Assembly: GCF_021728395.1 (NCBI RefSeq)
Contig: NZ_JAKKCM010000004.1
Coordinates: 186,001-250,000 of the forward strand
Reading direction: 5' to 3'
Source: Vibrio sp. J1-1
Lineage (GTDB): Bacteria > Pseudomonadota > Gammaproteobacteria > Enterobacterales > Vibrionaceae
DNA: 64,000 nt
Under the pieces are notes generated by a model. That model did no database searches, was not told where the DNA came from, and was given only the letters and a program-made list of their open reading frames with translations. Both the position numbers and the translations under genes were made by a program. Below are positions 27,337-35,949 of this stretch, in pieces. The stretch's first letter is position 1; every line of letters starts with the position of its first letter.

Positions 27337-28521
27337 TTAGTGGTGGCCTTCAGCATAATCTGAAGAGTGCTTCTGTAGATATTTCAAGATAAGCGCTTCG
27401 CTGTCCGTATCTAGGTTGACGAACGCTAACATACCGTCGAACATACCTGGCCAGGTGTTCGCGTCGAAGTGCGCTTCAGCAGGTTGCGTGTGACAGACAG
27501 AACAGTTGGTTTTGTACGCTTCACGAGATTTTTCCCATATAGGGTTGATATCGTTCAACGCCGACTCTTTCTTCAACCAAGCTTTGGCTGTCACTTTTTC
27601 CCATGGAAGACCCGTGAGTTCATCAACGCGCTTCTCACCTGTCGTCACCATGTTGCTGTCAGTAGACGCTTCTTTTAGTAGAGATGCTGTCGCAATGTTC
27701 TTACCGAAATCTTCTTGAATTACACGACCAAAGCCTTTCGCTTTACGCCAGCCATCGATTTCAATTTCAACAAAGTCGCCTTTTTCTTCGATAACTTTTA
27801 CTGTCGATGCCGGGTTTAGAAGACCGGCTTCTTTAGTGCCTTGCTCGTCAAAGTAAAGCGGAAGATGACGAATGCTGACTAGCTGCTGACCTACAGCGTA
27901 ATCCGTGTTTGATGTCATTTGTTCCAGATCGCCCACAATACCGCCAATGCTATCCATACCAGCAGGTAAGTTGTGCGCAATGCCTTTGTGGCAGTCTACA
28001 CAGCTTTGATCTTTCTCTGCGGCTTGTTTCATTTGAATACGCGCTGTCGGAGACATCTGCTCGAAGTCCATCGAGTCGTAGTTATGGCAATTTTTACATT
28101 CGAGAGATTTGTTCGCAGAAAAACGATCCCATTCATGTTTGGCTAACTCAATACGGCGCTCTTCAAATACCCCTTCTTCATCGTAGTTACCAAATACTTG
28201 TGCAAACACTTCTTTAGAAGCCTGCATCTTACGAGCGATTTTATCCGTCCAGTTATGTGGAACGTGACAGTCAGGACAAGTCGCACGCACACCAGAGTGG
28301 TTTTTCCAGTGAACCGTGTCTTGCAGTTCGACATAAACATTGTCGCGCATGGTGTGACAACTGATACAGAACTCTTCCGTGTTGGTTGCTTCTAATGCTG
28401 TATTGAAGCCGCCCCAGAAAATAACGCCTGCGATAAAGCCACCCATAGTTAGCACACCAAGGCTGATATGCACGGCTGGGCGCGTCATCGTACGCCACAG
28501 TTTAATGATTAGTGATTTCAT
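27337..28521 (-). CDS. torC: TorC pentaheme c-type cytochrome (NapC/NirT family)
   Basis: Membrane-anchored quinol dehydrogenase that passes electrons from menaquinol to TorA. One TM anchor (about residues 16-37) is followed by a periplasmic domain with four CxxCH heme sites (CISCH, CPDCH, CKNCH, CVDCH) in the NapC-like half. A fifth, CSVCH, lies in the C-terminal extension, giving the pentaheme TorC pattern. The 394 residues match E. coli TorC (390). It sits 25 bases upstream of torA and about 50 bases downstream of torE. Confidence 0.95.
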   Translation of the reverse strand: MKSLIIKLWRTMTRPAVHISLGVLTMGGFIAGVIFWGGFNTALEATNTEEFCISCHTMRDNVYVELQDTVHWKNHSGVRATCPDCHVPHNWTDKIARKMQASKEVFAQVFGNYDEEGVFEERRIELAKHEWDRFSANKSLECKNCHNYDSMDFEQMSPTARIQMKQAAEKDQSCVDCHKGIAHNLPAGMDSIGGIVGDLEQMTSNTDYAVGQQLVSIRHLPLYFDEQGTKEAGLLNPASTVKVIEEKGDFVEIEIDGWRKAKGFGRVIQEDFGKNIATASLLKEASTDSNMVTTGEKRVDELTGLPWEKVTAKAWLKKESALNDINPIWEKSREAYKTNCSVCHTQPAEAHFDANTWPGMFDGMLAFVNLDTDSEALILKYLQKHSSDYAEGHH

Positions 28522-28571
28522 TATTTGCTCTCTTAAAATCTTTTCAAAAGTGTGGTTATGAGCTCAACGGC

Positions 28572-28751
28572 TTACATACCGTGCGCACCAGGAGGTCCAA
28601 AGAAGAAAACCTGCAACATCCATACGATGAACCCGTAGCCACCTACGAAACCGACGCTTAGAATTGGAAAGAGAACAACCGCAATGAAGAAAAATGACTT
28701 CCATTCAAGGGAGCGTTTTTCATCGCACTCAATATTATTAACATCTTTCAT
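28572..28751 (-). CDS. torE: TorE small membrane protein of the TMAO reductase system
   Basis: A 59-residue frame (MKDVNNIECDEKRSLEWKSF at the start) reads from the ATG at 28751 to TAA at 28572. A hydrophilic N-terminus is followed by one long TM helix (about residues 19-52) rich in Phe, Gly and Val, and a GPPGAHGM tail. This matches the NapE/TorE family of single-pass proteins encoded at the head of Vibrio and Shewanella tor operons. It is the first gene of torECA. The ribosome-binding site is weak (GTAGG). Its role in electron transfer is not established. Confidence 0.87.
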   Translation of the reverse strand: MKDVNNIECDEKRSLEWKSFFFIAVVLFPILSVGFVGGYGFIVWMLQVFFFGPPGAHGM

Positions 28752-29191
28752 ACATTTGCCTACTTTGTATTTAGTGTTATTGAAAAGCTCAGGAAACTTA
28801 GCTTAAGTTTTTTACAATTTATAACCGAAAATGTTAATCCATATTATTAGTAAGGTTCAATCAAATAACGCCCTTCAAACCTTGTAATTCAACACTTTTT
28901 TGAGTTCGAACGGAGATGTGTGGGATTGATATTATTTATTAAAAAACATGAACAGATATGAAAAAATAAATCTTTTAAATAAACGTTAAATGAGAAACAA
29001 TATAAAAACATAAATAACATTTCTACGTTAAACATCACGGGGAAAATGCATTTTTATATCGAAGGAAAACAAAATAATGTAAACAAATTGATAAGAAATG
29101 AATTATAAAAGAGGCTTTCACTCGTATTTAAAGTCATTCGAAAAATATGAGTTAACATAGAAAGGGTAAAGAAGAGAATTGAGGAGAATGA
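28752..29191. other. Divergent AT-rich regulatory region, torECA / fetB-like gene
   Basis: This 440-base region is strongly AT-rich and has no credible ORF. It must contain the tor promoter (minus) and the permease promoter (plus). One tor-box-like decamer lies at 28946-28955. I saw no clean FNR palindrome. Confidence 0.6.
28946..28955 (-). promoter_or_regulatory. Candidate TorR box
   Basis: On the minus strand CTGTTCATGT matches nine of ten positions of the E. coli tor box CTGTTCATAT and lies 195 bases upstream of torE. A partial second copy (TTCATATC) overlaps its 5' side. One decamer alone is weak evidence. Confidence 0.4.
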
Positions 29192-29995
29192 ATGGACAAC
29201 GTAGTCGATATTAGCTGGATAAAACTGGCGATATTTAGTTTGATTTTAGTCATCCCTCTAGCAATTAACTATCATTACAAGTTGGGGATTGCAAAAGACA
29301 CTGTGATCAGTGTCCTTCGTATGACTGTACAGCTGATCCTGATAGGCGTTTACTTAGAGTACCTCTTCCACCTAAACAGTTTATTGATCAACGTATTATG
29401 GCTTGCAGTCATGCTTGTGGTTGGGGCAAGCACAATTGCAGGCAAAGCTCGCTTACCCAAAAAGCCATTGATGTTCCCTTTGATCACAGGGCTCATTTGT
29501 GGCCTTTTCCCGCTTCTTGTTGCCATGACGGTGGGTCTCGTTCGGCCGACTCCTCTTTATAATGCCCAATACATGATCCCGCTAGCAGGTATGCTGTTAG
29601 GTAATAGCTTAAGCAGTAACATCATCGCACTGCAAAACCTCTTTACCGCGTTTGAAGAACGTAAGACAGAGTATGAAGCCGCCATTTCACTTGGCGCTTC
29701 CCCCAAATACGCGTCATTTCCGTTTGTGCAGGAAGCACTAAGAAAATCCATGGCACCAACCTTAGCGTCCATGACCGCAACTGGCCTTGTCACACTTCCA
29801 GGGATGATGACGGGACAGATCTTAGGGGGAGCAAGCCCTATGGTCGCGATAAAGTATCAATTGGTGATCATGTTAGCGATTTTTGTCATGTTAAGTGTAT
29901 CGGTGGCTATCACGTTAGAAATGACGTTGAGCAGTGTACAAACCAAAGAAGGCAGAGTCAGAGTAAAAATTGCGCAAAAAAGTCCAACAAAATAG
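29192..29995 (+). CDS. FetB-like ABC transporter permease (UPF0014 family)
   Basis: Inner-membrane permease of 267 residues with about seven TM segments. The family signature is unmistakable: RMTVQLILIGVYLEYLF near residue 41, PLAGMLLGNSLSSN near 130, and EYEAAISLGASP followed by ALRKSMAPTLASMTATGLV and LPGMMTGQILGGASP (about 160-215). E. coli FetAB exports iron and helps peroxide resistance. Here no ATPase gene adjoins, so the FetA partner must be encoded elsewhere or the protein acts differently. AGGAG lies six bases before the ATG. Confidence 0.88.
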   Translation: MDNVVDISWIKLAIFSLILVIPLAINYHYKLGIAKDTVISVLRMTVQLILIGVYLEYLFHLNSLLINVLWLAVMLVVGASTIAGKARLPKKPLMFPLITGLICGLFPLLVAMTVGLVRPTPLYNAQYMIPLAGMLLGNSLSSNIIALQNLFTAFEERKTEYEAAISLGASPKYASFPFVQEALRKSMAPTLASMTATGLVTLPGMMTGQILGGASPMVAIKYQLVIMLAIFVMLSVSVAITLEMTLSSVQTKEGRVRVKIAQKSPTK

Positions 29996-30075
29996 CCTCG
30001 ACGTACTCGCATATAAACGTTTAATTTTATAATATTTTCTGCAGTCAGATAGATACACACGATGTTTAAGACAGG

Positions 30076-30098
30076 TTATCCACAGAAAATGTGGATAA
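30076..30098. promoter_or_regulatory. Inverted pair of consensus DnaA boxes
   Basis: TTATCCACA (30076-30084) and its exact inverse TGTGGATAA (30090-30098) are separated by GAAAA. Both equal the high-affinity DnaA box. The pair could equally be read as a 9-bp hairpin 80 bases after the permease gene, but no T-run follows on either strand. Confidence 0.55.
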
Positions 30099-30194
30099 GC
30101 AATGAAAAAACATACGCAATCAGAAACATAACAGGTTGTCTGGAAAAGGTTTTTCCGACACGCAACGGTCATAAATTGATCACTTAGCTGAAAT

Positions 30195-30210
30195 ACTCTA
30201 GTTTTAGAGT
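30195..30210. repeat. Short inverted repeat upstream of the 45-residue ORF
   Basis: ACTCTA / TAGAGT with a 4-base spacer, 30 bases before the small ORF start; it may be an operator or a leader hairpin. Confidence 0.35.
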
Positions 30211-30239
30211 GCAGGGAGTCGCAAAAAGGAGCAACTATC

Positions 30240-30377
30240 ATGGATGTATTAATGGTCTCTGAAAAGTATGATGAATTGTTGTCTGACACGCCGCTAGAGT
30301 GGCTTGTTCAGGTACCAAATGAAATGACGTCACACTGGGTGCCGATCGAGTTTGGGATTAACGAAGAGTTGGTATAA
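30240..30377 (+). CDS. Small protein of 45 residues, function unknown
   Basis: An ATG at 30240 opens 45 codons (MDVLMVSEKYDELLSDTPLE, then a C-terminal half with two Trp and ending NEELV). AAGGAG stands nine bases upstream and an intrinsic terminator begins 11 bases after the TAA. Those two signals, and the absence of a competing gene, make it a convincing small gene. The product is acidic, soluble and without Cys. I do not recognise a family. It lies between the FetB-like permease and convergent focA. Confidence 0.7.
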   Translation: MDVLMVSEKYDELLSDTPLEWLVQVPNEMTSHWVPIEFGINEELV

Positions 30378-30387
30378 CGAACAAAAG

Positions 30388-30416
30388 AAAGGCGAGCTAT
30401 TTAAGCTCGCCTTTTG
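30388..30416 (+). terminator. Terminator after the 45-residue ORF
   Basis: GGCGAGC / GCTCGCC hairpin (7-base loop) extended by AAA / TTT, with TTTTGC downstream. It probably also stops convergent focA transcripts. Confidence 0.85.
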
Positions 30417-30460
30417 CTATCCTGCACTTGTCTCGTCCTAAAACAGAAGATAAGTCTCGA

Positions 30461-31321
30461 CTACTTTAGATGCTTATCTTCATCACGCAGGTAAATCATC
30501 CAATACCACATACCCACAAACACGCCACCACCGATAATGTTGCCTAACGTAACAGGGATAAGGTTGTTGACAATGAAGCCTGTCATGTTCAAATCCGCGT
30601 AATTCGCGATATCTGCTCCTGTCATTTGCCAAAAAGCTTCTGGAGCAAAGTATTTAATACCAATAGCCATTGGCACTTGGAACATGTTCGCAATACAGTG
30701 CTCAAAGCCTGCAGACACAAACATGGCAACGGGTAGTATCATTACGGCAATCTTATCGGTTAACGTGCGTCCACTGAATGTCATCCAGACGGCAATACAA
30801 ACTAAAACGTTACACATAATGCCTAAGGCAACAGCCGAGAAGAAGTCGTGGTGTAACTTGTGCTGGGAAATTGCCATCGCATTGAGGCCAACCTGACCGC
30901 CATCAAACATATACTGCTTGCTGACCAGCATACAAGCCACCAGCATAGCGGCACCAGCCATATTACCAAAGTAAACCACAAACCAGTTTTTAACCAAGGC
31001 CTTCCAGGAAATTTTACCACTGGCGCGCGCTACCAGAGTCAACACCGAGCTGGTGAAAAGCTCTCCGCCCGTGACCACCACAAGAATCAATCCAAGACTA
31101 AACGCAAGACCACCAATTAAACGAGTCATACCCCAAGGTAAGTCGCCTGCGCCTGTTGTCACAGTGGTATAGAAAATGAAGGCAATACCAATGTGAAGCC
31201 CTGCGGAGATGGCAAGTAAGAAAGATTTAACAGGTGCTTTAGTCGCTTTACCTACACCAACTTCGGCAGCGCGTTCAGCAGCTTGCGGCGGTAATAATGA
31301 GTCAAAGTGATTGAAATTCAT
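30461..31321 (-). CDS. focA: Formate/nitrite transporter family protein, FocA-like
   Basis: Pentameric inner-membrane channel for formate (FNT family), active in mixed-acid fermentation. I start at the ATG at 31321 (286 residues), because MNFNHFDSLLPPQAAERAAE aligns with the start of E. coli FocA (FDLLLPAAMAKVAEEAG). The upstream extension to 31387 has no such match. Six TM segments are visible. The long N-terminal tail and GKATKAPVKSF favour FocA over NirC. pflB is not adjacent, unlike enterobacteria. Substrate is inferred from family. Confidence 0.88.
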   Translation of the reverse strand: MNFNHFDSLLPPQAAERAAEVGVGKATKAPVKSFLLAISAGLHIGIAFIFYTTVTTGAGDLPWGMTRLIGGLAFSLGLILVVVTGGELFTSSVLTLVARASGKISWKALVKNWFVVYFGNMAGAAMLVACMLVSKQYMFDGGQVGLNAMAISQHKLHHDFFSAVALGIMCNVLVCIAVWMTFSGRTLTDKIAVMILPVAMFVSAGFEHCIANMFQVPMAIGIKYFAPEAFWQMTGADIANYADLNMTGFIVNNLIPVTLGNIIGGGVFVGMWYWMIYLRDEDKHLK

Positions 31322-31622
31322 GGTGGCGTAACATTTAGAAACAATTAAGGAGGCGGCGATAATCGCGCTATTTTCACACTTTTTCAAGGGGTATTTGTAT
31401 TGTTAACTAAAAATATTGTTTACGGGATGTTCATTGCAAATATGAGCCACCAAAATGCCAGAATTTCGCTGTCATTGATATGTGACAAGAATATTTTCTT
31501 TCGAGCAAAAATCCCACGTTATATCAGCCTGATAGCAATACAGTTAACACTTCTCGCGGTTTTGTGTTGCTCTACTTGGTTTTTGAGACTAGCTTGGATA
31601 AAAAAGCGCAAAGGAATTATTT
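31322..31622. other. Non-coding region between focA and the TIGR02647 gene
   Basis: About 300 bases carrying the divergent promoters. An overlapping 100-codon frame (31400-31702) runs into the next gene out of frame and has no ribosome-binding site, so I treat it as noise. Confidence 0.5.
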
Positions 31623-31859
31623 ATGAAATATTCAGCGGAACACATGGCCGAATTGAATCTACTTCTTCAGTTCGATTTAAGCAGTGCGGCAACCGGTATT
31701 AAAGTTCACAAAGATGCGTCCGAAGAGACCCAAATCGCCATTGCTAGTCTATATGAGAAAAAACTCTGCACACAGCCTGATGGAGGTTACTTAACTAACG
31801 AAGGTATAGAGGTCGCAGAACACGCAGAAAAAATTTTACGAGTACTGGCGGCAAGTTAA
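31623..31859 (+). CDS. TIGR02647-family small protein
   Basis: Conserved gamma-proteobacterial protein of 78 residues, possibly a small winged-helix-like DNA-binding or adaptor protein; function unknown. The sequence (ELNLLLQFDLSSAATGIKVH, GGYLTNEGIEVAEHAEKI) matches my memory of TIGR02647, with its GIKVH and GGYLT motifs. AAAGGA lies eight bases before the ATG. It stands alone with no recognisable operon partner. Confidence 0.85.
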   Translation: MKYSAEHMAELNLLLQFDLSSAATGIKVHKDASEETQIAIASLYEKKLCTQPDGGYLTNEGIEVAEHAEKILRVLAAS

Positions 31860-32171
31860 TCTAGGTATCAGTGACTGAAATGTCAGAGTTCACGCAGCTA
31901 AAAGCGGCGTCATACAGCAACATTGTTAGATTAATCGCTTGAGTCGTCGTCAACTCCTCCCCCTGAAAATGCCATCATCATCGATGGCATTCACATATCC
32001 TCCCAATAGGTTTACACTTATTTCTAATTCACTGAAGTTTGACTATTGCAATCAATAACGTACATCGATACCAGGTAAGACGCCTGATATGATATTCCCT
32101 CCCTTTCTTCAGTGAACAATACAACGCGCATAATTTTATTTAACAACTTTGATTAAGTCGGGATGAGACAT
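31860..32171. other. Intergenic region with an unassigned hairpin
   Basis: A perfect inverted repeat ATGCCATC / GATGGCAT (31969-31990) is followed by TTTTC on the minus strand. It would terminate leftward transcription, though no minus-strand gene ends here. Nothing else is visible apart from the promoter region of the next gene. Confidence 0.5.
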
Positions 32172-32999
32172 ATGGCAAACACATTGATTGTAGGTGCGGG
32201 CTGGCTAGGCACACCACTCGCCCAAGCTTTAGTAGACGAAGGACAGACGGTTGTTGTGACTCGGCGCAGTCAGGAAAGATTGGATGAGTTACCTTCCGCG
32301 CTCACGAACGCTGAACTACTCGATCTCAGTCAGGCAAACGCAGAAATAAAACTGCCAGAGCTTATCCAGCGCTATCAAATCAAGCACATTGTCGGTGCGT
32401 TTCCTCCAGGGTTTAGAAAAGGCGGTGGTCAAGAGTATGCTCAGCAATGGGCAACGTTAGTTGAAACTGCAAAGCAACAAGATATTGATAAGTTAGTGAT
32501 GATCAGTTCCACTACGGTCTACCCTAACCTACCCTCTGACATGAGTGAAGATTCCGCTTCTCTTTCATTAGCACAAAACCATCCTCATTTTTCTGACAAC
32601 GCACACATCATGCTTCAAGCGGAACAGTCTGTGATCGACTCTGGTATCAACTACGCCATTTTACGATGTAGTGGATTGATTGGCCCCGATAGGAACCCGG
32701 CTCGCTTTGCTGCGCGACTAAAACAAGTCAGCCGCAAAGCCCCTGCGAACATGGTTCATCAGAACGATGCTATTGCTGCAGCAAAATTTGCGCTGGAAAA
32801 TATTGATAACGAAATTGTCAACGTGACAACACCAAATACTGTCAGTAAAGCCGAGTTCTATCAGGCGGCGATCACCAAGAGTGGCGCTGAACTTTCTCTG
32901 CCTCCAGTGACTGAAGACGCCGACAAGCGCATTGTCGCGGATAAACTCGTTTCGCTCGGTTATAAATTTCAATTTAACTCAACGCTGGATGCACTATGA
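32172..32999 (+). CDS. NAD(P)-dependent epimerase/dehydrogenase-like protein (YeeZ type)
   Basis: Rossmann-fold protein of the extended SDR superfamily, 275 residues from the ATG at 32172. That start is preferred over 32163 because GGGATGAG is then correctly spaced and the dinucleotide motif VGAGWLGTPLA sits at residues 6-16. A catalytic Ser-Thr-Thr stretch (VMISSTTVYPNLP) is present, but the usual YxxxK is not obvious. It resembles E. coli YeeZ, whose substrate is unknown. It overlaps the YdcF-like gene by four bases. Confidence 0.85.
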   Translation: MANTLIVGAGWLGTPLAQALVDEGQTVVVTRRSQERLDELPSALTNAELLDLSQANAEIKLPELIQRYQIKHIVGAFPPGFRKGGGQEYAQQWATLVETAKQQDIDKLVMISSTTVYPNLPSDMSEDSASLSLAQNHPHFSDNAHIMLQAEQSVIDSGINYAILRCSGLIGPDRNPARFAARLKQVSRKAPANMVHQNDAIAAAKFALENIDNEIVNVTTPNTVSKAEFYQAAITKSGAELSLPPVTEDADKRIVADKLVSLGYKFQFNSTLDAL

Positions 33000-33634
33000 A
33001 GCTTTATCAACATATCGAAACGCTCTGGGATTACATGCAACTAAAGCATCAGCTAAAACCCGCGGATTGCTTATTAGTCATGTGCAGTAATGACCTTCGT
33101 GTCGCAGAGCATGCCGCAAAGCTTTATCTGCAGAAACTTGCACCACGCATCGTGTTCTCTGGCGGTAAAGGGCGATTTACCGATGGTTTATTTGACAAGA
33201 GTGAAGCAGAGACTTTCGCAGAAATAGCGCAATCGGCAGGTGTCCCTAGCGATGCAATATTGTTAGAAACCCAATCAACAAATAGCGGTGAAAACGTACG
33301 CTTTACTCACCAGTTACTCGCAGACAACGGTATTTTGTGTGACTCGGTGATTTTAGTGCAAAAACCATTTATGGAGCGTCGTGCTATCGCTACGTTCGAG
33401 AAGCAGTGGCAATCCCCCTATTCTCAACTGCAAGTGAGCTCCACTGCACACCCATTCTTCGAGTACATTAATGAAGACATGCCGTTGATGATGGTATTAG
33501 AAGCACTGATGGAAGACTATTCTCGCGTCAAAACCTACCCTGAGAAAGGTTATCAGACAGAGCAAGTTATCCCCGAAAATGTAGAGTCGTCTTATCAAGC
33601 ATTGCTACAACGTTTCGGTTTTAATTTCGCATAG
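32996..33634 (+). CDS. YdcF/SanA-like DUF218 protein
   Basis: Soluble 212-residue member of the DUF218 (ElyC/SanA/YdcF) family. Family motifs are CLLVMCSNDLRVAEHAA, FSGGKGRFTDGLF (the SGG loop) and ETQSTNSGENVRFT, then KPFMERRA. E. coli YdcF binds S-adenosylmethionine; envelope members affect peptidoglycan intermediates. The absence of a TM segment points to the cytoplasmic YdcF type. It is translationally coupled to the upstream SDR gene. Function is uncertain. Confidence 0.87.
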   Translation: MKLYQHIETLWDYMQLKHQLKPADCLLVMCSNDLRVAEHAAKLYLQKLAPRIVFSGGKGRFTDGLFDKSEAETFAEIAQSAGVPSDAILLETQSTNSGENVRFTHQLLADNGILCDSVILVQKPFMERRAIATFEKQWQSPYSQLQVSSTAHPFFEYINEDMPLMMVLEALMEDYSRVKTYPEKGYQTEQVIPENVESSYQALLQRFGFNFA

Positions 33635-33654
33635 TTGATTAACGACAAACCAAA

Positions 33655-33680
33655 AAAAGCCACCCATTCCGGTGGCTTCT
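33655..33680 (-). terminator. Terminator of tdk
   Basis: AAGCCACC / GGTGGCTT hairpin with seven Ts on the minus strand, between convergent genes. Confidence 0.87.
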
Positions 33681-33704
33681 CTATATGCGTTTAGCGAACT
33701 AGGA

Positions 33705-34283
33705 CTATTTACCTAACGCTTCTTTGTAATGCTGACGACAAACGGAAACATAACGCTCATTACCGCCAATTGCGACTTGGTCACCCTCTTTGATGGCAAC
33801 ACCATGCTCATCAGTACGAATAACCATATTCGCTTTACGCCCACAGTGACAAATCGTCTTAAGTTCTACCAATTTGTCTGCCCATGATAATAGGTACTTA
33901 CTGCCTTCAAAAAGTTCACCAAGAAAATCGGTTCGAAGACCATAACAAAGGACTGGGATGTGCAGTTTATCCACCACTTCTGTCAGTTGATATACCTGCT
34001 CTTTCGTTAAGAACTGGCATTCATCAACCAGAATACAATGTCGCTTTTCAACCTCATTTAGAGCGGTAATCTCCTGATATAAATTGGTATCCTGACCAAA
34101 AAGGTGGGCATCTGACTGTAAACCAATTCGTGAGCTTACTTTGCCTACACCGTAGCGATCATCAAGTGCTGCAGTGAATATCACTGGGGTCATACCGCGT
34201 TCTTGGTAATTAAAAGAAGATTGAAGAAGAGTCGTTGATTTACCCGCATTCATCGCAGAGTAGTAGAAATACATCTGAGCCAC
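33705..34283 (-). CDS. tdk: Thymidine kinase
   Basis: Type II thymidine kinase that phosphorylates (deoxy)thymidine in the salvage pathway; 192 residues. P-loop [13 protein letters not shown] lies at residues 9-21, Walker B VDECQFL near 86, and the lasso/zinc domain shows CHCGRKAN and a later C-x2-H (CRQHYKE). Length fits E. coli Tdk (205). It is monocistronic with a strong terminator. Confidence 0.96.
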   Translation of the reverse strand: MAQMYFYYSAMNAGKSTTLLQSSFNYQERGMTPVIFTAALDDRYGVGKVSSRIGLQSDAHLFGQDTNLYQEITALNEVEKRHCILVDECQFLTKEQVYQLTEVVDKLHIPVLCYGLRTDFLGELFEGSKYLLSWADKLVELKTICHCGRKANMVIRTDEHGVAIKEGDQVAIGGNERYVSVCRQHYKEALGK

Positions 34284-34320
34284 AGAGCATTACCTGAAGT
34301 TAAAATTATGGAAGTAGAAA

Positions 34321-34350
34321 ATAAAAGGGCTGAATTATCAGCCCTTTAAA
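34321..34350 (-). terminator. Terminator of cysS
   Basis: AAAGGGCTGA / TCAGCCCTTT hairpin, 4-base loop, 14 bases after the cysS stop. Confidence 0.83.
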
Positions 34351-34363
34351 AAAGAAAATTCAA

Positions 34364-35746
34364 TCACTTACGACGCCAAACTGTGCCTTCTGGACCATCT
34401 TCCAGCACGATGCCCATTTCAGTTAGCTTATCGCGAGCCATGTCTGCGTTTGCCCAATCTTTAGATGCACGAGAGTCGTTACGCAGTTTGATCAATGCTT
34501 CAATTTCTGCCACTTCATCGTCATTACCTGCGTCACCTTTCAGGAAGGCTTCAGGATCTTGATAAAGAATACCGATAACATCGGCAAGCTCACGCATTAA
34601 TGCGCCAAGTTCGCTTGCTTTCTCAAGGCTTTCTGTCTTCAGACGGTTTACTTCACGCGCCATATCAAACAGTACTGAGTAAGCCTCAGGCGTGTTGAAA
34701 TCGTCATTCATCGCGTTAGTAAAGCGAGAAACGTACTCTTCGCCACCAGCTGGTGCAGCTTTGAGATCAAGACCACGAAGCGAGGTGTACAGGCGCTCAA
34801 GCGAAGCACGCGCTTGGTTTAGGTTATCTTCGCTGTAGTTTAACTGGCTACGGTAGTGACCAGACATCAGGAAGTAGCGTACTGTTTCCGCATCGTAGTG
34901 ACCTAAAACATCACGGATGGTGAAGAAATTGCCCAGAGACTTAGACATTTTCTCGCGGTCTACCATCACCATGCCGCTGTGCATCCAAGTGTTCACGTAC
35001 TTAGTGTCGTGTGCGCAGCAAGACTGAGCGATCTCATTCTCGTGGTGAGGGAACTGAAGGTCGGAGCCGCCGCCGTGAATATCGAAGTGGTTACCAAGAA
35101 TTGACGAGTTCATTGCAGAACATTCAATGTGCCAACCGGGACGGCCTGGTCCCCAAGGTGATTCCCATGTTGGTTCGTCTGGTTTTGACATTTTCCAAAG
35201 AACAAAGTCCAACGGGCTACGTTTTGCTGTTTCGATATCAACACGAGCACCAGCCTGAAGCTGATCTAAATCTTGCTTTGAAAGCTTGCCGTATTCGTCA
35301 AACTTACCCACTTCAAACATGACGTCGCCGTTATCTGCAACGTAAGCGAAACCACGCTCGATCAGCTTTTGAACCAGTTCAATGATTTCAGGGATAAACT
35401 GTGTAGCACGAGGTTCAATATCTGGGCGCTTCATATTTAACGCATCGAAGTCAGCGTGCATTTCACCAATAAGACGCTCGGTCAGTGAATCACAAGATTC
35501 ACCGTTTTCTGCTGCACGTTTGATGATCTTATCGTCGATATCGGTGATATTACGAACGAACGTTAGATCGTAACCTAGGTAACGTAGGTAGCGAGATACA
35601 ACGTCAAAAGACACAAAAGTACGACCGTGGCCGATGTGACAGAGATCGTAGATGGTAACTCCACAGACATACATGCCGATTTTGCCAGCTGTAATTGGTT
35701 TGAATTCCTCTTTCTGTCTTGTGAGTGTGTTATATATCTTTAACAT
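34364..35746 (-). CDS. cysS: Cysteinyl-tRNA synthetase
   Basis: Charges tRNA-Cys; monomeric class I synthetase of 460 residues (E. coli 461). The HIGH motif appears as CHIGHGRTF (about residue 36) and KMSKSLGN near 268. Zinc ligands are Cys28 (YVCGVT), Cys209 (HIECSAM), and His/Glu in HHENEIAQS. The C-terminal helical and anticodon region ends [14 protein letters not shown]. It is divergent from ppiB, an arrangement also seen in E. coli. Confidence 0.97.
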   Translation of the reverse strand: MLKIYNTLTRQKEEFKPITAGKIGMYVCGVTIYDLCHIGHGRTFVSFDVVSRYLRYLGYDLTFVRNITDIDDKIIKRAAENGESCDSLTERLIGEMHADFDALNMKRPDIEPRATQFIPEIIELVQKLIERGFAYVADNGDVMFEVGKFDEYGKLSKQDLDQLQAGARVDIETAKRSPLDFVLWKMSKPDEPTWESPWGPGRPGWHIECSAMNSSILGNHFDIHGGGSDLQFPHHENEIAQSCCAHDTKYVNTWMHSGMVMVDREKMSKSLGNFFTIRDVLGHYDAETVRYFLMSGHYRSQLNYSEDNLNQARASLERLYTSLRGLDLKAAPAGGEEYVSRFTNAMNDDFNTPEAYSVLFDMAREVNRLKTESLEKASELGALMRELADVIGILYQDPEAFLKGDAGNDDEVAEIEALIKLRNDSRASKDWANADMARDKLTEMGIVLEDGPEGTVWRRK

Positions 35747-35949
35747 GATCTCTATCTATAATTGTGAATGAATACAAGAAGGCTGAGTATAACAACTCCG
35801 ACCTTATTAGGTAATAGGAATTAACCGATAAAACGATAATCGGCTAAACTTCAAGCACAAAACGATTAATTTCTTCTTCCTGAGTTTTTAAAGCGTTGTA
35901 ACTTAGGCTAGAATCTCGGGCTCAATACAACACAGTAAAGGACAGCAGC

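Noticed and set aside
30137-30160. GGAAAA / TTTTCC inverted repeat as a terminator
   Set aside because: AT-rich short stem, no T-run after it, and it sits 90 bases upstream of a start codon; left as noise.
31400-31702. A 100-codon plus-strand frame with a hydrophobic middle
   Set aside because: It overlaps the TIGR02647 gene out of frame and lacks a ribosome-binding site; the downstream gene is clearly family-like.
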